The notes: a model not told the origin generated them from the letters alone. 64,000 bases of DNA from Varanus komodoensis (GCF_004798865.1 NW_025335873.1:6231945-6295944); one strand, 5' to 3'. Positions 1-13,529 are shown, counted from the first letter of the stretch. A program made the numbers and translations.

Positions 1-3000
1 TCAAATTATTTACGTTTATACAATACCCAACTTTTAAACCTTCAAAGCATGGCTGATAACAAAAAAATGGACAACACAGAGATACAGAAAACACTGAAGA
101 AGGGCCAAAACACTAACCCAGGCTCCAAGCAAGAACTTAACCTTCAGAATATGCCTGCCTCAACAGCCAGACTATATGCCCACCGCACTTCTCTTAACAG
201 GCAGTTGCACATCAGACACAACCAAAATGACCTTGCCTGTGGTCCAGACAGCACAAAGAAAGCGCTCTGATGATGCACTCAGTGGGGGGACAGATTCACA
301 TGGGAAGGGAAGTTCCTCAGATATCAAAGTCTCAGATCATTAGAGCTTTTCGGACCAAGGTGTTGGCCCAGGATGGAGAGCACGCCAGCATTAGCATCTG
401 CCATCCTTGGCCATTGGCCAGAATCCCAGCAAGACCAATGGTGGATGCCTGCCCTGCATCCCTTTCCCCCTCCCGTAGCACTCTCAGGGTCTAGCCACAT
501 GGCCCCACACAGTGCTGGCGTCTGTCACCATGGCACACCTGGGTCCACTGACAGAAGGGGGGGGCATCACAGACCTGGAGAGATGCAGCCCACAGCATTT
601 CTGTGCTGGATGCGGGGGGGAAAGCCCTCCACGGAAAGCCCACCTCCATGCTGGTTGCCAATGCAGAATTGCCAGTTGCCTGCTTAAATGCAGCCTTGAT
701 TTGCAGAATCCAGGCATTCCCCATCCGATAATGCAGTTGGCACCAAGTGGCAACCATCCGTGGAAATGACTTGTTTTCCCAAGAGCCTCAAAACTGGCTG
801 AGCTCAATGGGGCAGATGAACACTAGCCGTTTAGTCGCCTGCAGTGGACACATGTGCAGAGGCCAAACTCAGGCCAGACTCCACCTCCCTTGTATTCACC
901 AGACGTTTCTCTCACGCTCAGCCTGGCCAAGAAGCGAGGCGAGCCAGGGTCAAGACTGAAAATGCTCGGGGCATTTCTTGAGCAAAATCTGCCAAATTTG
1001 TAATTCTTTAAGACGTTTCTGTAACTCTTTGCATGAAGTACACAAAATATATGCAGATTGCAATTCACAGGTATGGAAGAAGAACCCCATTTGTGCAGTG
1101 GGCATGTGGGCACAACCAGGCCCCGGCGACCCACTTCCTGCTCACCACACCCACGTGAACACTAAGCGCACGGCCTACACAACACCGAGAGAAAGCAGCT
1201 CTTTGCCTGTGAAGCTGAGCCGACAAATCCCCAGCCCAAATCAGATCTTCACACATCACTACACACTTGTAATTGCTCTGCAAAACTAAGCTAAGCAACT
1301 CCTAAGTTACAGCATCAGTACTCTGCACACATCGCCGGAGAAATGTCCCTGGCACCATCCTACACACAGGAAGAGGCAATGGCTTGAAAGAGTGACTGCA
1401 GGGGGTGCCATCATCTGCACAATTTCCCTTCGCTTAGAACGAGAGCAGCTGCTATGCATACTTTTATATAAAGGTTTTGCACACACACACCTGCAGTTCA
1501 ATCTCGGCTCTTGGGCACCATCATCAATTACCTGGAAAGCATCCATACGACATGTCCATGCATGCAGTTCTACAGCCAGACACAGGCACATTCATGGAGC
1601 CTTGCAGAGAGCACCTAAATTGCCTCGGGACCAGATGTGTTCATGGGCCCCAGTTCCCAGGACTGACCAACAGCAGGGCCAGCCCGCCTATGAGGAACAC
1701 TGAAGCGGACACCCAAGGGGCCAGATGCTGGACGAGACAGAGATGGTGGGTGTGTGCCACCTGGCTACCTGCAGGTGTGGTGGAGGTCCCCGTCCCACAG
1801 CTAGGGACGCCACTCTCGGTCGGCCGGGCTTCTGCATGTTCAAAGAGCATCATTTTGCCTTGGCCTCAGGCAGCAGAATATCTTGGGATGGCCTGATAAG
1901 GGCAGATACAGAGGACACACTAGAGAAGAACAGCCGCGGCTATGAGCAGTAGATTGATACATCTGCATCAAATCGTGCATTTCCAGAACAATGATGGAAT
2001 AGCCAGGACTTAGAAACCGGGAAGGTATTCCATTGGCAGGCCCTGGCAATTGTTGGAGCAGTAGAAAGCTCAGGGGAAGCAAGGGACAAGCCAGTCCGAA
2101 GCCAACACGGGCTGCGTACTGTCTCGTTACACGCCAAAGAGGTGGCACGTACTTCATTTGGACCAGATCCATTCCCCTCCGCCTGTAATGTGTCTTGTCC
2201 TTCAGCATATCCACGCAGAGTCCTGGCAGCCTTTGGACAAATATTTGATTTGGTTGTTGTCACTGGCCCTTCACTCCTGTAAGCAAATGCAATTGAAGCA
2301 AATTTGGTTCGGTGATTTTTATTAACACTGTGAAAACAAGGACCTGGGGATGGATACCCCTGGACATGCATGCAAAGGGCATCAAGTCTGGCTTCCCCAG
2401 GATGAGGAAACGCATCACTAGGAACAAAAGATGCTCAGTTTTTATTTCATTTTGTTTGTTCCTCTACCATGCAGAACACACATCAGACAGCAAGCAGGGT
2501 GTTTAAAAAAGGGCTTTAAAGGATCCAGAATGCACACCATTTCATGGCCCACAACTTGCATCGGAAGCAAAATATTTATGAATTATTGGACAAAAAAAGC
2601 ATACCTTTCTTATGTATAACCATGTGAAAATAAGCCATTATTTCCTTTCCCCTTCCTTTCCACCAAGTCAAAAAAACTGGACATTGCTAAAAAATGGCTT
2701 TTTCTATAAAAATACATTATGCAAAGCAGGAAACTTCATGCATATGTATTTAATCTGCATAATTTTTGATCAGAGAACTCAACATAGGATTGGTTTTGGC
2801 ACTAAGTTCTCAGCTAGTTTTATTCACCGCAAGAAAATACCACAAATGCACTGTGCAGCTTAGTTTTTGCAAGATGGAGAAAGAACAAAGTGTCCTTGAG
2901 TTGATTTATTGTTAAGAACCAGCCGCTGGTCTGGAAGGGAGTAAGAAATAACTTGCATGTTGCAGAAGTCTTACCAGAATTCCATTGTGCTTTCCCCCAT

Positions 3001-3100
3001 ACGTTTAAAAATATGGCGACAAAAAATAAAGCATCAGGAATAATACAACATTTTTTTTTTTTTGTTTCTAAAAAGGAGACAGAGTCCATTTAGTTTCCCT
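1..3100. other. Intronic DNA with no recognised feature
   Basis: Mixed-composition sequence with short G runs near 560 and 615. No repeat family, exon or RNA gene was recognised. Confidence 0.5.
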
Positions 3101-3129
3101 TACCGGGTATTCTCCAAGGGAAGCTTTTT

Positions 3130-3360
3130 AAGGACCTGACAAAATTAATCATGCATCTAGAGGGGCTTGCTGCTCTTCTACCAGCATAACCCTGAGAGTT
3201 CCGATGGATCAAACCAAAGATCCATCTATATTCCATAACGGCCAGACAGATACCAAGGCAGTGGCTTCTCCTATTGCTCCCTTGGGACCAAAGGGTAGTA
3301 CTCGGAGATGCCCTGCCTTGGAAGATGGAGTTCCATCTTACACTGGTGCACTTCCCTTCC
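3130..3360 (-). mobile_element. Degraded squamate retroposon tail (CR1/L3-like), minus sense
   Basis: Contains, in order, a 'gatccatctatattcc' block, a 'ggccagacagatacc' block and a 'gctccc...cggagatgccctgcc' block. This is the layout of a common squamate retroposon tail that also occurs at about 13.4, 22.8 and 50.0 kb. The family name is from memory only. Confidence 0.45.
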
Positions 3361-3497
3361 ACTCTCTTGGCTGGGCTCAGGGCTTTTATTCTCCAGTATT
3401 ACTTTACTCACATGGATCCCCTCTCCATGAGGAAGCATACATATTACATAAACCGGCCAGAGAGTCATTTTGACTGACAGGCAGTATAGACATTAAA

Positions 3498-4433
3498 TGT
3501 TATGGTCCACGCCAAGAGCCCAACATTGTCTTACCTCATTCTCCTGCGTGTGTAGACCATGCCTAAGAGCAAGGTCTGTCGAATGAGTCAGAGAAAAGCT
3601 TTCAATTGAGGCTTTTGCAATGCCGTTGCTTTGCCTCATTCAGAATTTTTACGGGTGTCAGCACTGGGCCTGGGCTGTAAAATCCAGGCCTGGGTCTCCA
3701 GAGCATAAATTGGAGGCTTTGCTCAGCGTAAGTGCCTTGTTACCTAATTAAACCTTGTTTACCTAATTAGTTACGTGGTCCTGAGAAAGATGGACAAAGG
3801 ACCAGACACACAGATGCATTTGGCCCGCGATCTCTTCTTATCGGACCAGTTAACGAGCTTATGCTTTGTGTTATGATTGGCTTAATGAGTCTATACCTTG
3901 CTGTATGCTTGGGTTGATTGGTTTGATGCTACATCCTACCATGTTGACATATGGAGTGGGGATATTTGGACTGGCCAGGATGGGAAACTTCCATTGTTAT
4001 GTCTTGGGACATGCTAACGAGATAGGAAACTTTGGAGTCCAGTGATAGAAAGAGACATTTCGGCTTGCTAATGAGTTAACAGGTAGTTTCACACCCTTAG
4101 TCACTGCATTTGAGTAAAAGCCAGCCCCTTTCCCATGAGCAGCCTATATAATAAGCTGGCTATTTTCCCTTAAGTCTTGTTCAAGCACAAATCTTGTTCC
4201 CTTCCCCTTGAGGGAGCTTCACTGACCATCTCTTTCAGCTGATTGGAGCCCCCTAGCTGCCTGGTCCATGCCGAGAGTTGTACGTGGCTTGTCACTAAAC
4301 CCTTTGCAAAGCTAGCTAGTGCTTTACTTATTGCAACAACAAAAGACTTCCCTCCTTGTAAGTAAACCTGGATTTGCATGCCGTTTCTCCTAGGAATCCC
4401 ATTTAGCCCACCTTAGGTGGCTAATGCAGGACA
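3498..4433 (+). mobile_element. Candidate solo LTR of an endogenous retrovirus
   Basis: A stretch of about 0.94 kb bounded by TGT...ACA, with a TATA-like CCTATATAATAAG about two thirds in (near 4,142) and a downstream R/U5-like region. No gag, pol or env remnant adjoins it, so it would be a solo LTR. No target-site duplication is clear and no partner LTR exists for dating; family and age are undetermined. It directly abuts an L2 tail at 4,434. Confidence 0.4.
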
Positions 4434-4490
4434 ATAATTTTATTGTGTTGTAAGCCGCCCCGAGGCTTCAGCAAGGGGCGGCATAGAAAT

Positions 4491-4541
<51 letters not shown>
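4434..4541 (+). mobile_element. L2 LINE 3' tail with (TAA)n
   Basis: Carries the diagnostic tail TTGTAAGCCGCCCCGAGGC, then GGGGCGGCATAGAAATG, and ends in a long (TAA)n run. The same tail occurs inverted at 33.0 and 35.0 kb, showing that the repeat run belongs to the element. Confidence 0.75.
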
Positions 4542-4542
<1 letters not shown>

Positions 4543-4639
4543 TAGAACTCTGGTATCAACTTTTTCTCATGCCCCGCCTGAGTTTCCACTGCTTCTTCCA
4601 ATGACTGGGAAATTTGCTAAGGAGAAAGAGACCAGGCCT

Positions 4640-5150
4640 TGGCTATGTCGGGATAGCGAATTGTTGTATGAATTGAAATGAGACTTTGCATACTATGAAG
4701 CTTAGCACTTGAGGAAATATATTTTCAATTACTGGGTCATCCACCACGGAGAAAAAAGCAGAGAATGAAACAACTGCACTTGGAACATTGCATTCAGTTC
4801 TGATCATCTTGCCAGAAAAGAACGTTACTGAGTTGGAAGAAGTACAGAGAAGAGCAGCACAAATGACTGGCTCTCCCATGAGAAACAGTACAACTGGGAC
4901 TCCTCAGATTAGAAAAAAAGGCAAGGAAGAGGGGACAGGATGGAGGAGTTTAAAATAATAGTGGGGGGAACGGGAGACTTTTTTCTCCCTCTCCCTTAAT
5001 ACTCGAACCAGTGGAATTTATGGGTGGGAAGTTTAGGATAGATGAAAGTAGCACTTCTTTGGACAGCATAGAGCTAAACTAGGGAATTCACTGCCATGGG
5101 ACGTGGTGTTGGACTCCAATCTCATTTCATCGTGTTTGGAAGTGGGACTC
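4640..5150 (+). mobile_element. CR1 LINE, 3' ORF2 fragment
   Basis: Decayed plus-sense match to the CR1 3' coding region: 'gttggaagaagtacagagaagagcagc', the following 'atgactgg' block, and the terminal 'gaattcactgccatgggacgtggtg' block that encodes the WNxLP-type end of CR1 ORF2. Reading frame is not maintained. Confidence 0.65.
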
Positions 5151-5369
5151 CCTCTGGAACAAAATGCCCCAGGGCCCTCGGAGCTATTTCGAGGTAAAGG
5201 AGGTGTGATGAGCAACTGAGCGATCGCTGACCGAACAGGGCAGAGGCACAGACAGAACGTGTGGACGGGCACAAGGCTGAGACTGTTGGGATTCCAGCTC
5301 GTAGCAGGAGATGTCCCTGCAAGCCCCCATTCGGCACCCTAAGAACGTGGTGTTTTTCATTGGCACAGA

Positions 5370-5700
5370 GAAGATGAGGCCAGCAGCTTTCCAGAAGGAT
5401 CTAGAACAATTTTTTACTCACCCATTATTTTTAGGTTGATTTTCTTATCGTAATTATTGTATTTTTAGTAGTGTGTTTTTCTTATTTTTAACCAATCATC
5501 ATTTTGTGTTTTATTTCTTGGCTGGTCACTGACCGAATAAAGAATTCATTACGGCTGATTCAGTTACAATGTGGGTTTTATTTTCTTTGGACATATTGGA
5601 TGCTGTGCTTCATTTTACTGTTTTTATTGTAGACTGTTCCGAGATGGTAGTAGGACGGTATATAAAAGCTTTAAATGATTTATTTATCATGTAATAAGCA
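5370..5700 (+). mobile_element. Two LINE 3' tails, L2-like
   Basis: A T-rich 3' UTR ending CTGACCGAATAAAG near 5,540 is followed by a second tail, with 'ggatgctgtgcttcattt' and 'ggacggtatataaaagcttt' ending near 5,680. Both are typical of plus-sense L2-group 3' ends in squamates. Confidence 0.55.
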
Positions 5701-5899
5701 AACGAACAAACAAACAGTGGAAGATACAGGAGGGCATGCTTATGGATCCTGCCAGACCATGTAACACAGAACAGATTATTGGTTCTAATAAAAAGCTATC
5801 CCCAGAAGATGTTCTAGGGTAACGAAAGGGCTGCATTTTCCACTGGGTGCTCCCCATGGTGCTAATTCATGCTTCTTCATTCAATCAACAGGCTTCCCC

Positions 5900-6330
5900 T
5901 TAGGTGAAACCAAGCAGCCCTTTTAAAATGGGATTGCCACCGAAAATGCCGCCCCCATCCCAAATCTATTTCATGGAGGGGGAGAGAGGGCTGAAGATAA
6001 AGCATCTCCTGGCTCCGCACCATTTTAGTCGAGCTCCGAAATAATTAGCGCCTGCTGTAATTGGTGAGATGTGGGAAGGAAGCTTGAAATGCACAGCCCA
6101 ACACAATTTGGGGGGATTTGCTACGCTCGGCTCACTTCTACCAATTTTGGTGGCTCAGGCACTCATGACCTGTTGCTCGGCTTATTGTGAAAATGGCTTT
6201 TATTTACTGCATTTCTATTAAAAGATGAAATCCATGCATAGGGCTCAGGGGGCATAAAATCACAGCCTGCGTCGAAGCTTATCTCCCTTCAAGCGACCTC
6301 AACTCATTTTCACCCCGAGTCACTCCTGGC
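5900..6330. promoter_or_regulatory. Candidate conserved noncoding element
   Basis: Repeat-free stretch inside ASTN2 intron 1 with homeodomain-type motifs (AATAATTAGCGCC and TGTAATTGG within about 30 bases near 6,040) and well-retained CpGs. This is inference from composition alone; no alignment was available. Confidence 0.25.
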
Positions 6331-6494
6331 TGCACGAGCAGCGGTGTGGCCTGTCGAACGACATGGCGTCGCAGCGATCAGGAGCTGACTAGGATGGCGG
6401 GGAGTGCGGAGGGGAGAAAGCCACCGTGCAAACGCCTCGCGTTCCTCACTGAATTCATGCAGCCAGCTCTTAAACCTAGTCTAGCAATCATTTT

Positions 6495-6497
<3 letters not shown>

Positions 6498-6534
<37 letters not shown>
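6498..6534. repeat. (AG)n microsatellite
   Basis: About 18 uninterrupted AG units. Confidence 0.95.
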
Positions 6535-6536
<2 letters not shown>

Positions 6537-6539
6537 ATA

Positions 6540-9500
6540 CCTTCCCCAAACAGTTTAGCCACCACCACCTGTTTTGCTAAGGGAAGCATCTTCCCAAAAC
6601 TAAAGGAAATGTTCAGCCGGAACTGGGCAAATTTGAAGCGACCCTGCAAGCCAATCTTGAGGGTTGTTGCTGCTCCCTGTTTAATAAACGTATATCCTAC
6701 CCTTCCTCCAAAGAGTGCTGGCTTTTCTGAGCCCTGTGTTACCTTCACAGCATCCTCCCGTGGCAGGACACATGGAGAGTTTGTCTCTGGCTAAAAACAC
6801 TCGCAGAACATCACAGCCAGCTTTGTGGCAGAGTATTTGGTCTCATGCAAGCGACAAAACAGCAGCAATCCTGTGGAATTGGACTACAGATCAATTTAGC
6901 CCCGTGACCTCTTTCCCATCGCATGCTTCTGGATGGTTCTTCAGCAAGATATGCAGGCAAAAACCTTCCCCCATTGCTCATTTGGTGATAATTATTGCCA
7001 CTAAGTCTAGCAATATCCTACGAAGCTTGATGCTAGGGTGTTCAAGCTGGGTTCCCCCCTCCTCTCCTTCAAACCCCAGACAGCTATTTGGCAAAACCTC
7101 CAAGACTCCCAGTGTACTTCCAGTGAGCTAGCAGCCAAGAAAGGAGGACTCTGAGCAAGCACACACTGGTTCTCTCCACCCAAATTGGAAACTATTCCTG
7201 AAAGCCATTGTTTTCAGTAACCTCTGAGTGTGCCCCTTTGGAGAAGGGCAAGCTTCCTCGATCTATGCAGGCCCTCTAGTTGGCTAGGCCTTATCTCCTG
7301 ACACCGTGTCAATGGGTGGAGAATTGGACCAGGCTTGGTGTCTGGACCGCTCCTGGTGCTTCCAAACCCACATTGGTTCTCAGTCTGCTGAACACCAGGA
7401 GCTAGCACTTTTGAGACAAGCTCTCTCTCCTCCACCCTCTCTCCGTCTGCTGGCTGCGTTTCCCAGTCCTCATCTGAAGAGTCGGTACCACCCTGGCCCT
7501 GCAAAGCACACCAAGAATAACTGCCTCTTTCATTCCCAGCACAAGGGTGTAATTCAGGGTTGGGTGGAAAGTCCCTCTGGGGGCTGGGAATCCCATCAGA
7601 TGGCCTGGACGCAGCTGCCCAAACTCCGGCCTGCTTTCTCACTGCAGAGACCCCAACTTCCTGGTGAGTCCACCAATCTGTGTGACTCTTGCCAGGAATC
7701 CAGGCCTGCACAACCATGGTGCAAGCCGTGCCCTTCTGTACGTGTGGTTTGCAGCCTCTGCTTGTGCTGCACCAGACATGGAAGGCGGCTGCCAGTTGTG
7801 TGACCTTCATTCCCTGAGCATTCCCAGACTTCTCCATCCCATTCAGCTCGTTTTCTGAGTCAGAGCCAAGCATGAAATCAGTCTACAAACTTCCAGGGAC
7901 ACTGGTATGATGCCTGTGAACATGGAAGGGCCAACTGGTTATTCTACTGAATAGCCATGGAAAGACCTTCTGCCTCCAGGATCTCCTTTTCAAGGTCTCC
8001 AACCTGGTGACTACCCCAAACTCGTCCCTTTTTCATCCGTCCTCCATTGTACCTTCTTTCCCATCAGCTTCACTCCAGGACAAGGGTGGGGAAGAATTTT
8101 GTTCTGGCTGCCCATTTAAGAGCATAGAATTCATTAATTTCAATAAATTAAGAATTCATGAACTCCTGCATCTGTTTAATTGAACTGAATGGGGTGGGGG
8201 GGGAACCTGACCTTAAATTGAATGCCAGAAAAGTGAAGCTTTCACTTTCAATTGGACTTTCCCAGCAGGGAGGGCTTGCTGCACTTGGCCATTAAAAGTT
8301 TGGGTACGAATCCCTGTGCATTCCAGACATGACTGTGGAGCTAAACTGGAGACAGGCCCTGGCAGGGCCCTCATCTGGAACCATCCCCTGTCAAGAAGGC
8401 ACCACAAGGTCATTTCCACGCTGAGAATCACTGGGGATGCAGCCAGCGGAGACAGACATGCATTTTGGTTTGGTTCACTTCTTGATTGGAGCAAACTAGC
8501 CTATGCAAAGCTCATCATAAATAAACCTGAAAGATGGTGAGCTTTGTTTTTATTTAGAAAAACAGAACAGGAGAGGAATCAAAACTGGCAGACACACCCA
8601 TGCCTATTGCATTTGGAATCCATGGAGGGCCACGTCTCTAACCGGTGTGCCGTTCTCCCTCCACCCCCGTTAGTCTCCTTGTAATGCTGTCCGATTGTGA
8701 ATGGCAGATAAATTCATATTCTTATCTTCAGGTCCTTTCTGCACTGACTCAGTCACAACTGCAAAACATTTTCTCAATTTCTGCAATGCAAGTCCCCAAG
8801 AAAAACGATAAAATGCTATTTGTTCTACCACACTATTCCGGGGGGGAAGAGGGGGAGAAACAAAAGCCTCGCTCTGTTGTCATCTGCATTAACCTCGCCT
8901 GCCATAGGAAAAGGGATGAGCTGAATGCGTGAGACAAAACGTGTGCTGTGCACTCTCAAGCCAAAACAAACACCTGGCTGGGCAGTGGGGCTGCGTCGAC
9001 ACACTGCCCGGGTTCTTGCGCACCCTTCCCTGTTGCTTCCCCAGCTTTGTGTTACACACACATGCCTGTCAATCCGGCACCTGAAGGCCAGAAGACGTGA
9101 GCACGGACTCAGCCATACTGCCTTGTCCCCCGGCCAGGAGATGCCAAAGGCTGTATTAACTCCGTGTCGGGAAAAGCATTCCTTGGAGCATGCGGAGAGC
9201 TTTCTGCCAGCCCTTTGGAGCAAGGCCACTTCGTGCTCAACATGCTGCCTCCAAGGGCAGATGGAGGCGAGTTGCCGTTGCCTGAAAGGAGTTGCTAAGG
9301 TTACCTTGCATTTGCCTAATTAGAGAAGCTGTCATTCTCTGGGAAAGATCAGGAGGAGACAAGGGGAAACATGTTTAAGAAATAAAGGCATTTTGTACTG
9401 GTGTACACCCACCCAACCACCCACCTTGCTCCAAGAAGGGGCCCCATCATTTTAATGCTTCTAGGGGCATTCTGGACCACAAAAGGCCCCAGCTGCAAAC

Positions 9501-11850
9501 AGCTGCACCAGGGAATAGGTGGTCCATTTCCCCAGTAGTTAAATCGGCTGCTTTCAATGCACCTACCATTTTAATATTTGCAACCTGCCTAGCAAGCACG
9601 GCCAAACGTGATTTGTATGCATTCTAAATAAAACCAGGCCACATTGATGCAACCTTGCCTTGCATGCAGCACGATCCTCTCCCTCGTGGTACATCTGTGG
9701 AATAATCCAGCAGTCTGAATGTCCCTGGCAATCCCCAAGCTATCATGCACAGCCAACTTAGTTGTTTTACTTGAAAAGATGCCACTAAATGTGCATTAAA
9801 AACACGGTGCTAGAACAGAAGAGCACTCTGTTTGGAAGACCATTCAACCTGAGGGACAAACAACATATTCCTCATGGTCACCAGCTACTTCTGGGATATA
9901 CTTTGTAGCTGGGGATTATTTTTATAAGCTCTGTTAAGATATAGCTACCACCTATGCAGAGGTGTTAATGACATTTTAGAACATATATTTATGCCCAATT
10001 TATATGGCATGCACAGAGGTAGGCAGGATACCGCCTCCCTCGCCTTGGATGCCTTGATACAAAAATTGCAAACATGAGAAAAGGCACGGGGGTGGCATTT
10101 ATTCTAATCAAATTGTGTGTTGCAATCGGGGGCGGGGGGAGACACTCTCAGGCATGTGGCTCCATTGCCACTGCCCTTCAGACACAGTAATAGATTGCTT
10201 TTAATTATGCTGCAAACAAGCAAAGGCCTCTAGGCATGTAGCAAATTCGGAAGCGTCAGCACAATCAAACGAATTTGAAATCCGTGAAATACAGACACGG
10301 CATTACAGGAAAGCCAGACAGCAGCACAGCAGACTGGGATAGTACGGGGAGAAATGTGCCAACCTACCAGAAACCCTCTGAGATGTGGGAAAGGAAAAAG
10401 GGAGGGAGAGAGAGCACAAAACTGGCATTCGCCCCAAAAGGAAGCCCATGGCAGGGAGCTGGGGTCACCAAAGGTCTGGGAAAACTCTGCTATGCTTTGT
10501 TTTCAAAGGGTATTTTAACAGAACAGTCCTCTAAGGAGGGATAGAGAGTCCAGACTGGAGAAAGGCCAGGTGTCTTACCTAAAACTGTGCCACTTCGAGT
10601 CATCCTTTCTGAGCTCACACATCTGGGTTGTGCGGCCGTGCAGAACAATCCTTTGGACAGTGCTGCAGCTGGGCAGAGTTTTGGGTGGAAGACCTACCTC
10701 CCCACTCTGCTCACACGCCTGGTGCAGCTCCAATTGACTGCTCAGCATTTGGTCCACTGTAATGGAGGGATACATTAAGAAGGAGGCATCAGAGCAAGAG
10801 GTATTGCTAGGAGCATGTTTTCTGAGGATTCCTCAGCTGTTAACATCTAAGATCAGCCTGGGATTGAGGCACTGGAACAGCCTCTATTTGGGACCAGGCC
10901 TTCCAGATGTTGCCTCCCTGTGGGAGGAAGCAAGAAAGGAGGGCAGGCTTGAGCCATGGGCTTCTCTGGCACTTCCGTGGACTCCAGGGCTTTTTCCCGA
11001 AGTCCAGCACAATTGGAAAGCCTGGCGATGCATGTGAGCCACATCAATGTGAGCTTCCCCCAGGAGAAGCAGAGGGAATGCCCCTCATCAGGAGGAGACA
11101 GCTGATGGACGTCACACCTTTCCAAAGGGGGCCTTTGGGGGCATATGCTGGCTCTGTGGAAAGGTGATGCGTGGTCTCGATAAAGAGAAGTAGCAAACTC
11201 AGATTGCGCAACACCGGAGAAGGAAAAACAAAATAAGGTCAGTCGAGGGGAAAGGAAGCAAGAAAAGAAGCTCAGCATGGCAGTCTTTGCCTCCGGAGAA
11301 TGAGAGGCTCTTCCCGAAGTTGCCACAGTGGAGGCCAAAGAGAAAGCGAGGGAAGAATGAGAGCTTGCCAAGGACGAGTCCACTAGCAACACAGCAACCA
11401 ATCATCCAGGCTTTTGGATGGGGAGGCAGGACTGAAGTTGTCCCCAGCCTCCTAACCTGGAAGATTGGGTGCTTTGTTCAACCAAGACTGAATTTCATCC
11501 ATAGAGAAGATTTACATCTGCAACAGCCTCTTGCTGGAATCGAGGCATGGCACCACATCGAATGATGTAGGCAGATACTCTTCCTGCATGGGAAGGCATG
11601 TCTCAAATTCTCCAGAGCAAAAAAAAAAGAACCAAAATAATGTGCAGTCCACTCACACAGCCACCCGCTCCTCAGATACCAAGGTAGAGCATGTCATCCC
11701 ACAAAGCTGCCCTGCATTTAACTGAAGCTTTCTTCACCTCCCACCATCAAGAGATGGTAGCTTCTATTAAAAACCTTGAGATGCAAGACAACCATTGAGA
11801 TCATGTTTCTTTGGTTCGGGATACCAGGAAAGGCTCCCAGGAGAGATTTC
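6540..11850. other. Intronic DNA, largely unique
   Basis: No exon or clear repeat was recognised over this stretch apart from short G runs near 8,192 and 10,128. A minus-strand open frame of about 219 codons at 7,214-7,873 has no recognisable domain and is not called as a gene. Confidence 0.4.
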
Positions 11851-11859
11851 TGTATAAAG

Positions 11860-12005
11860 AGCAGGTACTTGATATCCAATCACTTGTTGGGTGGAGAGCC
11901 ATCTGAGAGGCTTGGTCTGATTTGGAGACCTGCACTGAATGGGGTGGGGGGATTGGCCTGATGGCCTTCTCGGCCACTTCTAGTCCTACTGTTCTATGAT
12001 TCTAC
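11860..12005 (+). mobile_element. CR1 3' end
   Basis: Ends with 'ggcctgatggccttctcggcc' followed by the CR1-type terminus 'actgttctatgattcta'. Plus sense and strongly 5'-truncated. Confidence 0.65.
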
Positions 12006-12009
12006 ATAT

Positions 12010-13110
12010 CCTCTGGGACAGGGCAAGGATTCCCCTACCTGAGAAAAGGCAGCTTTCTTAGCACGGTCTGATTTCTTTTTCCTCACAGAAGCTAGGAGGA
12101 AGGTATAAAAGTATATTTATTGGCATCTCTCCCTGGATTCCTTCCGATGAAAGGTGGAGGGAGATGGTTGCATAAGCCCCGTCTTTATACAACAGAATGT
12201 CATCTCCTGTCCCCTTGTTAGACTTTCCCAATTAGCCATGGCCTGACTGCTGCCCCCGCCCAGCCATCCAACTTGAAAAGGTCTTGCTATGCAGAACGAT
12301 CGATCAACCCTGGATATCCCATGGGAGGCCAGGAAAGGGAGTACGGCAATTTAGAAAGTGCATGCCAGGTAATTCAAACACAAATTTTCAGCTGTTCCAC
12401 AGCAGAAAGCTTTCATGGGCTGAGACATCCTAAAACATTGTTTTGAATGATTCTTCAGCACAATATAAAGCAAGTACAGGGAAACTTGCCAGGGAAAGAA
12501 AAAAACTAGGCATCAATTGCATAGATTGCGTGGCGGCCAGTTCTCTGCGTGGCAAAGCCCACTTTGGAGATTACAGTAAAATTCTCATGGGATTTTCCAG
12601 CACTGGGCATCTTTCCAAGTGCTTCTGGAAAAAGGGATGCTTGCAGAAAGCATGCAGAAATCCTTGACATCGTTGTGAGGGATGAGGTTTGCAGACCCCT
12701 GTCTAGAAGGTGCAGCTTCTGATTCAGGGTCTTTCACAGCTCCCTGCAATGCCGGTTCATTTTTCTTTGTTGACTTCTCCCTCAACTCAGAGGAAAGGGC
12801 AAGATGTCCACGTTGCGAGTTCCACACAGCCAGGGGCAGATTCAAGCCATCCCCTGCAGTGGGGTGGGTGAAGCCGGACACTTCGCTGCCTTAAAAAATC
12901 CATCCCTTTAAAAGAAGATTCCCGCACAAACTTTGCAACGAAGAACAAGAATCTGAATCTTTTTCTCAGGATGACCGTCTGCAACTTGTAACACTTGGCT
13001 CCATCAGGAGGCAAGCGATAATCCTTTTGCAGTGGAAGGAGGGCTCGGGGCTTGTAAGGGAGTTTATATGACCGGGATCACTACCCAATGGATTTGATCT
13101 GCACAGGAGG
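12010..13110. other. Intronic DNA with no recognised feature
   Basis: Unique-looking sequence; no exon, RNA gene or repeat recognised. Confidence 0.4.
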
Positions 13111-13119
13111 AAACGTGGT

Positions 13120-13179
13120 GGGAAGGGAAGGGAAGGGAAGGGAAGGGAAGGGAAGGGAAGGGAAGGGAAGGGAAGGGAG
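13120..13179. repeat. (GGGAA)n microsatellite
   Basis: About 12 near-perfect pentanucleotide units, all purine on the plus strand. The same unit occurs in reverse orientation at 55.36 kb. Confidence 0.95.
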
Positions 13180-13389
13180 AGAAAGCCCATACAGCAAACT
13201 GTGCAGCCTGATTGAACCAGAGCTGGGAATTGGCTGGGAATAAGCAGAAATATTTATTTGGGAAAATAGCTCTGCTTCTTCTGAGTCCACTTACAGAAAG
13301 TTGGCCAGGAAGAAATGTTGACACATCCTTCTGTGAAGAAACACAGGAAGAGCTCAACAATGCCTACTTAAGTCCAGTATTCTGTTCTC

Positions 13390-13520
13390 ACTGTAGTCAA
13401 CCAGAGCCTCACAATGAGGACATGTTGGCAACAGCATCCTCTCTGATGCTCCCCAGTGGCTAATACAAAAAGTACGCACCCACCCATGGCTATCAGTCAT
13501 TGATAGCCTTACACTTTACA
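13390..13520 (-). mobile_element. Degraded squamate retroposon tail (CR1/L3-like)
   Basis: Blocks 'gatgctccccagtggc' and 'ccatggctatcagtcattg' resemble the same family as the 3.1 kb copy, minus sense. Very diverged. Confidence 0.35.
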
Positions 13521-13529
13521 AATTGGTCA

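Noticed and set aside
7214-7873. Minus-strand open frame of about 219 codons
   Set aside because: No recognisable domain, no intron/exon signals, and composition (Gly, Ser, Glu, Gln scattered) typical of chance open frames in balanced-GC DNA. An old LTR-like origin crossed my mind but nothing supports it.
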